NCBI GenBank assembly: GCA_036402075.1 | Contig: DASWTP010000201.1 | Location: 1-64,000 of the forward strand | Length of the DNA: 64,000 nucleotides | From: Chryseosolibacter sp036402075 | GTDB taxonomy: Bacteria > Bacteroidota > Bacteroidia > Cytophagales > Cyclobacteriaceae | Reading direction: 5' to 3' | In this document: positions 33,720-41,761 of the stretch, piece after piece | Numbering within the stretch: position 1 is the first letter of the stretch | Layout: each line of letters begins with the position of its first letter | Position numbers and translations under genes: made by a program | Notes under the pieces: model-generated | The model's database searches: none | What the model was told of the DNA's origin: nothing | What the model saw: only the letters and a program-made list of their open reading frames with translations

Positions 33720-34478
33720 TTAAAAGTTTGTTTTTGCAGATTTAGCCGTTGCAAGCCCGCGAATTAGACGAATTCTTGCCGGATCGACCGTTCGCAACTT
33801 AAATTCCGATCCGGCATCCGACCCCATTCCCGCAATTTGCTGATTTCTGAATTGCATGGCGCTTTCGCGATAAGTCGCGGCTGAAAAATGGATTTCTTTG
33901 GCTCCGGTTTTGGATACAATTTCCTCAACGGTATTCTCATTCACGCCCGAACCGGGCATGATTGCGATACGGCCGTTTGCTTTTTTGATGAGATCACCAA
34001 TCAACGAAACTCCTTTGACCGCCTGCGCCTGCTGACCGGCCGTAAGGATTCGATCGAAGCCGGCTTCAATGCAATCTTCCAGTGCTTCAAACGGATCGCG
34101 CGTCATATCAAAGGCGCGGTGGCAAGTCACTTTCAGCGGACGAGCCTTCCCGATCAGCTCCTTACAGCGCTTAACATCGATCCGCCCTTCCGGAGTAACA
34201 ATGCCAAGCACAACACCATCAACACTCAATTTCTGGCATTGTGATATATCACGTTTCATCGCGTGGAATTCGTAATTGGAGTAATGAAAGTCTCCGCCCC
34301 GTGGACGAATCATTACAAACACATCGATCGATAAATTTTGCCGAACAAGTTCGATTGTTCCATAAGAAGGAGTTGTTCCGCCTTCACCCGGATTTTCGCA
34401 AAGTTCGATACGGTCAGCGCCACCCTCCTGAGCTTTCAGCGCAGACTCAATGTTGTAAACGACAATTTCAACGGTCAT
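33720..34478 (-). CDS. cutC: CutC-family protein (copper homeostasis)
   Basis: 252 aa TIM barrel. Family motifs: MTVEIVVYNIESALKAQEGGADRIELCENPGEGGTTPSYG, FVMIRPRGGDFHYS, VTCHRAFDMTRDPFEALEDC, RILTAGQ, IMPGSGVNENTVEEI, EIHFSA. Named for copper tolerance, though its biochemical role is disputed. Its ATG directly follows the TGA of the glycosylasparaginase gene, so the two are co-translated. Confidence 0.95.
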   Translation of the reverse strand: MTVEIVVYNIESALKAQEGGADRIELCENPGEGGTTPSYGTIELVRQNLSIDVFVMIRPRGGDFHYSNYEFHAMKRDISQCQKLSVDGVVLGIVTPEGRIDVKRCKELIGKARPLKVTCHRAFDMTRDPFEALEDCIEAGFDRILTAGQQAQAVKGVSLIGDLIKKANGRIAIMPGSGVNENTVEEIVSKTGAKEIHFSAATYRESAMQFRNQQIAGMGSDAGSEFKLRTVDPARIRLIRGLATAKSAKTNF

Positions 34479-35432
34479 TCAAAAATTGCTTTTGGAATCA
34501 AACAGTTTGTTTCCAGTTTGATCGTGGACGGCAAACGTAAAACCTTTTTGCAGACAATAGGCACCGTAGTCGCCATTTTTATTGAGTGCCAGAAATCCCA
34601 CCTGGATGTTTTTAGCTTTATCAGGATTCTTTTTCAAAATTCGCGACACCGCTTCTTTACATGCTTCTTCCGGAGAGCGGCCCTGCCGCATGAGTTCGAC
34701 CACCAGGTGGCAGCCTACTATCCGGATCACTTCTTCACCAACTCCCGTTGACGTTGCCGCACCAATTTCATTATCAACATACAAGCCAGCTCCAATGATT
34801 GGCGAATCACCTACCCTGCCGTGCATCTTGTAGGCCATGCCGCTTGTAGTGCACGCACCCGACAAATTTCCGTTGACGTCTAGGGCAATGATTCCGATGG
34901 TGTCGTGATTTTCAATATTCACGATGGGTTTGTACTCTGACTTCTTCGTCCACTCCTTCCAGGCTTTTTCGGAGCCGGGTGTGAGCAACTTCATTTTTTT
35001 GAAACCATTGTCTAGCGCAAATTTCAATGCTCCATCGCCTACGAGCATGACGTGCGGTGTCTTTTCCATTACCAATCGCGCCACAGAGATTGGGTGCATG
35101 ATATGCTCGAGAAACGCCACTGATCCACAATTTCCGTTTTCATCCATGATGCAGGCATCAAGCGTTACGTGTCCATCGCGATCAGGCAATCCGCCATAAC
35201 CAACACTTGTTTCGGTCGGATCTGCTTCAGGAACTCTCGCACCAGCCTCCACGGCATCCAGTGCGCGTCCACCTTTCGACAGCACTTTCCAGGCTTCTAC
35301 ATTAGCTGCCATACCGAAATTCCAGGTTGAAAGGACGATTGGCTTTGAAGCAACTGGCGAAGCGATGCCCTTTGTGGCCGATAGCGCGGCTGCCGAAAGG
35401 GCCGAAAGTTTGAGGAAGTGTCTGCGGATCAT
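34479..35432 (-). CDS. N4-(beta-N-acetylglucosaminyl)-L-asparaginase (glycosylasparaginase), Tat-exported
   Basis: 317 aa, Ntn hydrolase. Twin-arginine signal RRHFLKLSALSAAAL at the N-terminus. Autocleavage and catalysis at Thr178 in NHDTIGII; DPTETSVGYGGLPDRDGHVTLDA and the substrate loop GRVGDSPIIGAGLY are characteristic. Cleaves the Asn-GlcNAc link of N-glycan remnants in the periplasm. Gene pair with cutC, a common neighbour in Bacteroidota. Confidence 0.94.
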   Translation of the reverse strand: MIRRHFLKLSALSAAALSATKGIASPVASKPIVLSTWNFGMAANVEAWKVLSKGGRALDAVEAGARVPEADPTETSVGYGGLPDRDGHVTLDACIMDENGNCGSVAFLEHIMHPISVARLVMEKTPHVMLVGDGALKFALDNGFKKMKLLTPGSEKAWKEWTKKSEYKPIVNIENHDTIGIIALDVNGNLSGACTTSGMAYKMHGRVGDSPIIGAGLYVDNEIGAATSTGVGEEVIRIVGCHLVVELMRQGRSPEEACKEAVSRILKKNPDKAKNIQVGFLALNKNGDYGAYCLQKGFTFAVHDQTGNKLFDSKSNF

Positions 35433-35440
35433 GGGACAGA

Positions 35441-35580
35441 TTTAGATTTGAGATTCGAAATTTTAGATTTTACACCAACCGACACAAGTTACGGTTCCCG
35501 ATCCAAATACTAAAGTATTATTGTAAGACATGGAATTGAATCCATGGCAACAATCTAAAATCTTAATTCTACATCTTAAA
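35441..35580. repeat. Inverted heptamer-repeat locus 2
   Basis: Left arm 35441-35473: 7-mers ending GAT or similar (TTTAGAT, TTGAGAT, TCGAAAT, TTTAGAT). Right arm 35551-35580 in the opposite sense (AATCTAA, AATCTTA, ATTCTAC, ATCTTAA). Spacer about 77 bp, containing a small CATGGA/TCCATG palindrome. Lies between the NlpC/P60 gene and the glycosylasparaginase gene. Confidence 0.78.
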
Positions 35581-36084
35581 TTAATCTATCACCCTCCTTG
35601 CCCCACGAAAGCGCTTCTGGTAATATTCAGCGTAGATGTTGGTCTCAACTACGCCTAGAGAGGATGACGCATGAATAAATTTCACGTTGTCTTTCCCTTT
35701 CACCTCGGTGACAAGGCCAACATGGGTAATCTGGCGTTTCTTTTTTCCCGTGGCAAAGAAAACAAGATCGCCTGGTTCGAGGTCGTTCATGTCCACCTCC
35801 TTGCCCATCTTGCTTTGATCAGAAGAGCTTCTCGGAAGTTCAATATTGATTGCTTTGAAGGAATTCATCAGCAGACCGGAACAGTCCATTCCGTTTCGTG
35901 TTGTTCCGCCATATTTATAAGGCGTGCCGGTATAGCTACGCGCAACCGATACTACTTTTTCGACATTTGCTTCCTTCACGGACATCTTTTTGCTTGACCC
36001 ACACGATACAAGCAAGACGAGGATTGACAGAATTATCGGTAAAAGAAGCTTCGGCAAGATATACAGCTTAAAAAATAGCTTCAT
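35581..36084 (-). CDS. NlpC/P60 (C40) cell-wall peptidase lipoprotein
   Basis: 167 aa from the ATG at 36084, which opens a lipoprotein signal (MKLFFKLYILPKLLLPIILS ... LLVSC); 73 upstream residues in the open frame are not protein-like. Catalytic Cys in MDCSGLL, His in THVGLV and third residue in FIHASSS. Endopeptidase acting on peptidoglycan stem peptides (D-Glu/DAP type). Preceded on its upstream side by heptamer locus 3. Confidence 0.93.
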   Translation of the reverse strand: MKLFFKLYILPKLLLPIILSILVLLVSCGSSKKMSVKEANVEKVVSVARSYTGTPYKYGGTTRNGMDCSGLLMNSFKAINIELPRSSSDQSKMGKEVDMNDLEPGDLVFFATGKKKRQITHVGLVTEVKGKDNVKFIHASSSLGVVETNIYAEYYQKRFRGARRVID

Positions 36085-36290
36085 ACAACAGCTTAAAAAG
36101 TATTCAAATATATTGAAATCATTTGAGGGTTGGAAGTCCCTTTTCTGTAGTACGCAAATTGTGCTTCGCTTCTTCATTCCATCATCGCACGTCCTATATC
36201 TAACGCAAAAATAAAGGTATCGATGTGAAATTGCCGCTACACCTGAAGGATGAAAAGACCGTTTATCGATTGAGAACTTTGCCAAAATGC

Positions 36291-36383
36291 AAATGTCGAA
36301 CATTCAATGTCGAATGTCCAATGCCGAAGTGAGGACTGAACTAAACTTCGATATTTGACATTGAATGTTGAATGTTGGACATT
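36291..36383. repeat. Inverted heptamer-repeat locus 3
   Basis: Left arm 36291-36329 (AAATGTC, GAACATT, CAATGTC, GAATGTC, CAATGCC). Right arm 36349-36383 (GATATTT, GACATTG, AATGTTG, AATGTTG, GACATT). Spacer about 20 bp, so a long hairpin can form. Between divergent NlpC/P60 and DUF1080 genes. Same word family as locus 4. Confidence 0.8.
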
Positions 36384-36476
36384 AGTATGAACAGACTAGT
36401 GCATCAATTCAACTCTTAAGCGCTTTGCAGCTCGATTCGGGATTTTGTATTTTCAACATCACAAATCTAAACACCA

Positions 36477-37253
36477 ATGATAAAAAAATTTATTGCGCCT
36501 CTTGCAGCAAGTCTGCTAGTATTCGCTTCGTGTCAGTCAACAAAAACCGAAGACACGCCCACCCAGGATACCACCAACGTTGCGTCCGCTGAGCCGGCTG
36601 AGACTGGACTGAATCAGTTGACGGAAGCTCAAAAAGCAGAAGGCTGGAAAGTTTTGTTCGATGGGCAGAGCACCAGTGGATTCAGATTTTATAAAAATAA
36701 GGAGAATAACAGTTGGGAAGTGGTTGACGGCACGCTGCACGCCAAGCCAAACGGTGCAGGTGCTGATAAACGTGCAGACCTCGTGACGGTTGACCAATAC
36801 GAAAATTTTGAACTCATGTTCGACTGGAGGGTACCTGCGGCAGGGAACAGTGGTGTGATGTTTCGCGTGACTGAAGAAAATGATGCGCCATATTTATCCG
36901 GGCCAGAGTACCAGGTTATTGATGACAAAGGCTGGCCTGGCGATCCACTGAAACAAACCCAGCTTTCGGGATCAAACTACGATATGCACGCTGCCCCCGC
37001 AGACAAACCGCTGAACCCTCAAGGAGAGTGGAACTCATCAAAAATTGTGGTGAATGGAAATCATGTCGAACATTGGTTGAATGGCGCAAAGATGCTCGAG
37101 TACGAACTGAACTCAGACGAGTGGAAAAAGCTGAAAGCAGGTAGTAAGTGGAAAGACGCGAAGGGATATGGAGCATCACCTAAAGGCTTGATTGCGTTTC
37201 AGGACCATGGACAGGAAATCTGGTTTAGAAATATCTACATCAAAACTTTATAG
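36477..37253 (+). CDS. DUF1080 (3-keto-disaccharide hydrolase-like) lipoprotein
   Basis: 258 aa. Lipoprotein signal MIKKFIAPLAASLLVFASC, a Thr/Glu-rich linker, then one DUF1080 domain (about 50-258): GWKVLFDGQSTSGF, NSWEVVDGTLHAKP, YENFELMFDWRVPAAGNSGVMFRV, GPEYQVIDD, EWNSSKIVVNGNHVEHWLNG, GLIAFQDHGQEIWFRNI. Concanavalin-like fold that binds or hydrolyses modified glycosides. It is flanked on both sides by heptamer loci with the same repeat words. Confidence 0.93.
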   Translation: MIKKFIAPLAASLLVFASCQSTKTEDTPTQDTTNVASAEPAETGLNQLTEAQKAEGWKVLFDGQSTSGFRFYKNKENNSWEVVDGTLHAKPNGAGADKRADLVTVDQYENFELMFDWRVPAAGNSGVMFRVTEENDAPYLSGPEYQVIDDKGWPGDPLKQTQLSGSNYDMHAAPADKPLNPQGEWNSSKIVVNGNHVEHWLNGAKMLEYELNSDEWKKLKAGSKWKDAKGYGASPKGLIAFQDHGQEIWFRNIYIKTL

Positions 37254-37261
37254 CATTCAAA

Positions 37262-37354
37262 TAAAACACCGAACACTCAGCATTCGATGCCGAATCTCCA
37301 GGTAACCCAACTTCGACATTCGACATTGAACGTTGAGTGTTGGACATTTTTCGG
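37262..37354. repeat. Inverted heptamer-repeat locus 4
   Basis: Left arm 37262-37300 (GAACACT, CAGCATT, CGATGCC, GAATCTC). Right arm 37311-37354 (ACTTCGA, CATTCGA, CATTGAA, CGTTGAG, TGTTGGA). Spacer about 10 bp. Between the co-directional DUF1080 and asnB genes. The right arm is close to that of locus 3. Confidence 0.78.
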
Positions 37355-37437
37355 TGGCGGAAATTTGCTCTGATGCCCTGCAATTCTGATTTCTTCCATC
37401 AAACCACTAACTTGCGCGCTTAACTTCCACGAAGCGA

Positions 37438-39333
37438 ATGTGCGGCATTACGGGGATCATGTCTTTTAACCTTGTTGGCAAGTTCAACAAGATCCATATT
37501 TCTGCTGCTACCCGCGCCATAGAGAAACGCGGCCCGGATTTCCAGGATGTTTATGCAGATGAGTGGGTGGGTCTCGGCCACCGCAGGCTTTCTATCATCG
37601 ATACATCTTCCGTTGCGCATCAGCCGATGTGGGACGAATCGAAACGCTATTGTATTGTCTTCAATGGCGAGATTTTCAATTTCCAGGAAATTCGGCAGCA
37701 GCTCGAAGCAAAAGGTGTGACGTTCTTTTCACATTCCGATACGGAAGTTCTCCTTAAATTATATATCCTTGAAAAAGCCGCATGCCTTTCCAAGCTGAAT
37801 GGCTTTTTCGCCTTCTGCATCTACGATAAAGTAGAACAAACTTTCTTCGTAGCGCGCGACCGCTACGGGATCAAACCTTTGCTCTTCCAGTTCGATGACA
37901 ATAAGTTCATTTTCGCTTCCGAGATGAAAGCGATCCTCAACTACGGCATTGAAAAAGAAATTGATTTCGCTTCGTTAAACACATACCTCCAACTCAACTA
38001 CATTCCTGCACCGTCAACGATTTTCAAGAATGTAAAAAAGCTCCTGCCGGGACATTATATACAGGTTCGCTCTGGAAGCATGGAAATCAAGAAATGGTAT
38101 GAGATCCCCTACGCTTCCAGCGGCCAAGCCGCCAAAATTAATTATGACGATGCAAAAGAAAAGTTGAAATCCCTCCTGGAAGAATCAGTGAAGCGCAGGT
38201 TAGTGGCGGACGTTCCGCTGGGTGCGTTTCTCAGCGGTGGAATCGATTCATCAGTAGTAACCGCGCTGGCAAGCAAACACAAACCGGATCTTCATACATT
38301 TTCAATTGGTTTCAAAGACGAAAAGTTTTTTGATGAAACCGAATATGCGAAACTCGTAGCGAAGCATTTCAACACCAGGCATACTGTATTCTCGCTGACA
38401 AACGATGACCTCTACGCGCACGTCACAGATATTTTGAACTATATCGATGAGCCATTCGCAGATTCATCAGCGATCAATGTTTTTATTCTCAGCAAAGAGA
38501 CCCGTAAATACGCAACGGTTGCGTTGTCGGGAGATGGAGCAGACGAATTGCTCGCGGGATACAATAAGCACGCGGCATTTTACCGAACGCTTCATCCGGG
38601 CCTAAAAGAAAATGCCGCAACTGCGCTGTTGCCATTGTTGAAACTATTGCCACAGTCACGGAACGGAGCCATCAGTAACAAGATCAGGCAGCTGGTGCGA
38701 TTTGGAGAAGGAACAAAACTGTCACCACCAGAACGGTATTGGAGATGGGCATCTTTCGCAAGCGAAGAAGAGGCCTCTCAACTTCTGAACGAATCGGTTG
38801 GCCGGAATTTTCTGAATGACTACTTCACCAGAAAGAGCCAGTTACTGAAAGACATCCCGGTTAACTATTGTATGAACGACATCCTGCTTGCAGATGTCAA
38901 TGTAGTCTTACCGAACGACATGCTGACGAAAGTAGATCTGATGAGCATGGCGCAGGGGCTTGAAGTACGCGTACCTTTCCTGGACGTCAACGTGGTAAAT
39001 TTCATATTCTCCCTCCCTGCCGACTTCAAGATCAATTCCTCGTTGCGGAAGCGGATCTTGCAGGATGCGTTTCGCGATGTCCTACCCCAAGAACTCTTCA
39101 ACCGACCGAAAAAAGGTTTTGAAGTTCCCCTGCTGAAATGGTTCCGGAAAGAAATGAAATCACTCATCACCGATGACCTCCTTTCAAAGAAATTCATAGA
39201 AGAACAAAATATTTTCAATTACGTTGAAATCGAAAAGTTGAAAAAGCAATTGTTTTCAAACAACCCGGGGGATGTGCATGCCAGGATTTGGGGATTGATT
39301 GTGTTTCAGTGGTGGTGGAGAAAGACAGTTTAA
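37438..39333 (+). CDS. asnB: Asparagine synthase, glutamine-hydrolysing
   Basis: 631 aa. Cys2 in MCGITGIMSF is the nucleophile of the class II glutaminase domain (1-210; RGPDFQDVYADEWVGLGHRRLSI, FNGEIFNF, SDTEVLL). The synthetase domain follows with the ATP pyrophosphatase loop LGAFLSGGIDSSVVTAL and ALSGDGADELLAGY. Converts aspartate to asparagine with glutamine as nitrogen donor. The length and variants around 390-440 also occur in AsnB-like amidotransferases of exopolysaccharide clusters, but no such cluster is adjacent. Confidence 0.94.
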   Translation: MCGITGIMSFNLVGKFNKIHISAATRAIEKRGPDFQDVYADEWVGLGHRRLSIIDTSSVAHQPMWDESKRYCIVFNGEIFNFQEIRQQLEAKGVTFFSHSDTEVLLKLYILEKAACLSKLNGFFAFCIYDKVEQTFFVARDRYGIKPLLFQFDDNKFIFASEMKAILNYGIEKEIDFASLNTYLQLNYIPAPSTIFKNVKKLLPGHYIQVRSGSMEIKKWYEIPYASSGQAAKINYDDAKEKLKSLLEESVKRRLVADVPLGAFLSGGIDSSVVTALASKHKPDLHTFSIGFKDEKFFDETEYAKLVAKHFNTRHTVFSLTNDDLYAHVTDILNYIDEPFADSSAINVFILSKETRKYATVALSGDGADELLAGYNKHAAFYRTLHPGLKENAATALLPLLKLLPQSRNGAISNKIRQLVRFGEGTKLSPPERYWRWASFASEEEASQLLNESVGRNFLNDYFTRKSQLLKDIPVNYCMNDILLADVNVVLPNDMLTKVDLMSMAQGLEVRVPFLDVNVVNFIFSLPADFKINSSLRKRILQDAFRDVLPQELFNRPKKGFEVPLLKWFRKEMKSLITDDLLSKKFIEEQNIFNYVEIEKLKKQLFSNNPGDVHARIWGLIVFQWWWRKTV

Positions 39334-39480
39334 AATTTAAGATTTCAGATTTGAGATTTTAGATTTAGGATTGTCCTGATGATGAAGGACCTCAGGTAAA
39401 AACTCTTTCATTCGGTGAGGAAAAGTCAATTTAACGCTGTTCCAAAAAATCTAAAATCTTAGTTCTAAAATCTAAAATCA
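39334..39480. repeat. Inverted heptamer-repeat locus 5
   Basis: Left arm 39334-39372 (TTTAAGA, TTTCAGA, TTTGAGA, TTTTAGA, TTTAGGA). Right arm 39449-39480 (ATCTAAA, ATCTTAG, TTCTAAA, ATCTAAA). Spacer about 75 bp. It fills the gap between asnB and the DUF4260 gene up to the start codon. Same word family as locus 2. Confidence 0.82.
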
Positions 39481-39483
39481 TTT

Positions 39484-39846
39484 ATGAAGTCTCTGTTAAA
39501 ATCCGAAGAACTCTTTCAACTCATCCTCGCTGTTTATCTCAACACTTTTCTGCCTTTCAACTGGTGGTGGTATTGGGTCTGGTTTCTATCGCCAGACATT
39601 GGTTTTATCGGGTATGCAATCAATACAAAAGTAGGCGCGTTCACGTATAACCTGCTACACCATAAGGGATTGGGCATTGCGTTTTATTGCCTGGGAATTT
39701 ATCTCACCAATCCCGAACTTCAGTTTGCAGGTTTGGTGTTATTTGGTCACAGTGCGTTTGATAGAATGCTTGGCTATGGTTTGAAATACAGCGATGACTT
39801 TAAACATACACACCTGGGCTGGATTGGCAAACCTCAAACGATTTGA
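39484..39846 (+). CDS. DUF4260 membrane protein
   Basis: 120 aa with three to four membrane helices. Family features: NWWWYWVWFLSPDIGFIGYAIN, YNLLHHKGLGI, GHSAFDRMLGYGLKYSDDFKHTHLGWIG. The conserved His, Asp and Gly residues hint at a metal-dependent membrane enzyme, but no activity is known. Confidence 0.9.
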   Translation: MKSLLKSEELFQLILAVYLNTFLPFNWWWYWVWFLSPDIGFIGYAINTKVGAFTYNLLHHKGLGIAFYCLGIYLTNPELQFAGLVLFGHSAFDRMLGYGLKYSDDFKHTHLGWIGKPQTI

Positions 39847-39956
39847 AATTTTAAATTTGATATTTGAAATTTAGAGTTGCGGTATAGATTTCACGTTTTC
39901 AGACGGATCGGCTTGCATTCAAAATTTCAAATTTAAAATGTCAAAATGTAAAATTG
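39844..39956. repeat. Inverted heptamer-repeat locus 6
   Basis: Left arm 39844-39874 (GAAATTT, TAAATTT, GATATTT, GAAATTT). Right arm 39917-39956 (ATTCAAA, ATTTCAA, ATTTAAA, ATGTCAA, AATGTAA). Spacer about 42 bp. It fills the gap between the DUF4260 gene and the HMA-AraC gene. Confidence 0.82.
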
Positions 39957-39963
39957 ACCAGTA

Positions 39964-40533
39964 ATGGAAAACAAGATCTACCTTAAAAATATGGTTTGCG
40001 ACCGATGCAAGTTGGTGGTGAAAGATCGTCTCGAGAAAAATGGAATCGGTTATAAGAATATAGAGTTAGGAGAAATCGAATTATCGGGCCAACCAACGGA
40101 GGAACAGTTGAGGAAATTTTCGGCCGATGTAAATGAACTGGGCTTCGAGATTATTGAAGATAAAACTGCCCGCCTTGTGTCCGCTGTAAAGACAGCTGTC
40201 CTCGAATTCGTGCGTGATCCGTCACCTTCGGCCCGGAAGCTAAAGTTTTCAACATACTTGTCTGACAAGCTTAATAAAGACTACAACTACATCAGCAATC
40301 TCTTTTCAGCGCTGGAAGGAACGACCATTGAACAGTACCTGATTCATCAAAAAATAGAGCGCGTCAAGGAACTGCTCGTGTACGATGAACTTAATCTCAG
40401 TGAAGTAGCACACCAGCTTGGATACAGTAGTGTTCAACATCTTTCAAATCAATTCAAAAAAGTTACGGGGCTCACGCCAAGTCATTTCAAACAGCTAGGC
40501 GATAAAAAGCGGACTGCGCTGGATAAGATCTGA
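39964..40533 (+). CDS. AraC-type HTH regulator with N-terminal HMA-like metal-binding domain
   Basis: 189 aa. Residues 1-65 resemble a heavy-metal-associated ferredoxin-like fold with the metal site MVCDRC (Cys12, Cys15). The C-terminal part (about 85-185) is an AraC HTH (LKFSTYLSDKLNKDYNYISNLFSALEG, LNLSEVAHQLGYSSVQHLSNQFKKVTGLTPSHFK). Suggests direct metal sensing, probably copper or a related soft metal; related fusions exist in Bacteroidota. No metal transporter is adjacent. Confidence 0.88.
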   Translation: MENKIYLKNMVCDRCKLVVKDRLEKNGIGYKNIELGEIELSGQPTEEQLRKFSADVNELGFEIIEDKTARLVSAVKTAVLEFVRDPSPSARKLKFSTYLSDKLNKDYNYISNLFSALEGTTIEQYLIHQKIERVKELLVYDELNLSEVAHQLGYSSVQHLSNQFKKVTGLTPSHFKQLGDKKRTALDKI

Positions 40534-40547
40534 CACGAGCGTTGCAC

Positions 40548-41411
40548 TCATTCAACAATGGGGATGAGACCGCGCAATCCCATATCCATAACGGCTTCGC
40601 CCGCCAACGGCTCAAATTTATTATCGGATGTCACTTCTATCCATTCAAAACTGTTATTGATTGATAAAGACAGGACAACACGGATGTCTGCTGACTGGCC
40701 AGCCGTAATCACCAATGGTTCCGAGAACTTTCCTGTAACTACACACGATCCAACAGGAACGGGCGATGTTGACGCAATCGGATTTGGGACGGTTGTGGCC
40801 CCTTCCGGTGCCTGGCCTTGGAAAACTCCTGCTGCGGATTCGAATGCCCAGAATCCTTGCTTCTTGTTTCCATTGATCGATAGCTCGGTATCTTTAATTT
40901 TAAATGTTGAGATATACGTGTTATAGCCAACGAAAGAAGCAATGCGTCCGCTTGTATTTATTCCTGTAGCCAATACATCGATATCATAATTTTGGTACGC
41001 GAGCGAGACACGAATGTATTCATACGTTCCAGGTGCAATCGAAGAAAGAGGTAAAGAGATGAATTCCTGACCTTCGGACACAATGATAGATTTTCCAAAG
41101 TCGATTGCTTTCGCACCACCCGCAGTGGTTTCCGAATTGAAGTATACAATCTCACCAGCACCTAAAGGCGTCAGCGCACTTGGGCTTAATTCTATGTAGT
41201 GCGCACTTATTGAATTGAACCGGGGAGACTGAGCAGCATGGCCTGCAGGAATTGCCGAGGGTTGCCCGAAATTGTTGAGGCGTGCCTGCTCTTTATCAAA
41301 TTTGAAAGAAAAGCGGATTTGACTTTCAGACGCAGTGTTTTCCTTGTCACATCCGCCTACCGCCAGGGCAAAAAGCACAACCATGCCTCTAATGAGAATA
41401 CTTAGTTTCAT
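40548..41411 (-). CDS. Lipoprotein of unknown function
   Basis: 287 aa. Signal MKLSILIRGMVVLFALAVGGC with lipobox. The mature protein is beta-rich, with features of secreted, Ig-like or DUF4382-like proteins (FISLPLSSIAPGTYEYIRVSLAYQNYDIDVLA, LVITAGQSADIRVVLSLSINNSFEW). I do not recognise a definite family. Convergent with the HMA-AraC gene with a 14-bp gap. Confidence 0.75.
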   Translation of the reverse strand: MKLSILIRGMVVLFALAVGGCDKENTASESQIRFSFKFDKEQARLNNFGQPSAIPAGHAAQSPRFNSISAHYIELSPSALTPLGAGEIVYFNSETTAGGAKAIDFGKSIIVSEGQEFISLPLSSIAPGTYEYIRVSLAYQNYDIDVLATGINTSGRIASFVGYNTYISTFKIKDTELSINGNKKQGFWAFESAAGVFQGQAPEGATTVPNPIASTSPVPVGSCVVTGKFSEPLVITAGQSADIRVVLSLSINNSFEWIEVTSDNKFEPLAGEAVMDMGLRGLIPIVE

Positions 41412-41761
41412 GCGTAATTATATCGATCGCCAATCTAACGTGTAAATAATGAATTTAATGTTCTTCAAAGTCCCTTCGCTCTCATCGCGAAATCCTGATA
41501 CCGAATAAAATTTGGAAAATCCGCACCCGTAAGGAATATTCACCAAATAGAATCCATTATTTCCAATGCGAATTTTGGATAAGGTCATTTTTTTGAAAAT
41601 TTCACAATTTCTTCTCGTTTTCGGTTAAAAATTGACGCTTACTGCAACGTTTGCGTTAATTTTTTGTGAAATGTGGTTCATTTTTAACCCTATTGTGTCG
41701 AAAATAGTACCCGAAACAGACACACATAGGTCAAATTTTAACCACTTAACCCTAAACAACT
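41412..41761. promoter_or_regulatory. 350-bp regulatory region upstream of amt
   Basis: Divergent region between the lipoprotein gene and amt. AT-rich near 41580-41760. I see no gene, no clear sigma-54 (-24/-12) site and no repeat locus, but nitrogen control of amt must be encoded here. Confidence 0.4.

Noticed and set aside
35581..36303. 240-aa form of the NlpC/P60 protein
   Set aside because: The first 73 residues are not protein-like and hide the lipoprotein signal that begins at 36084.
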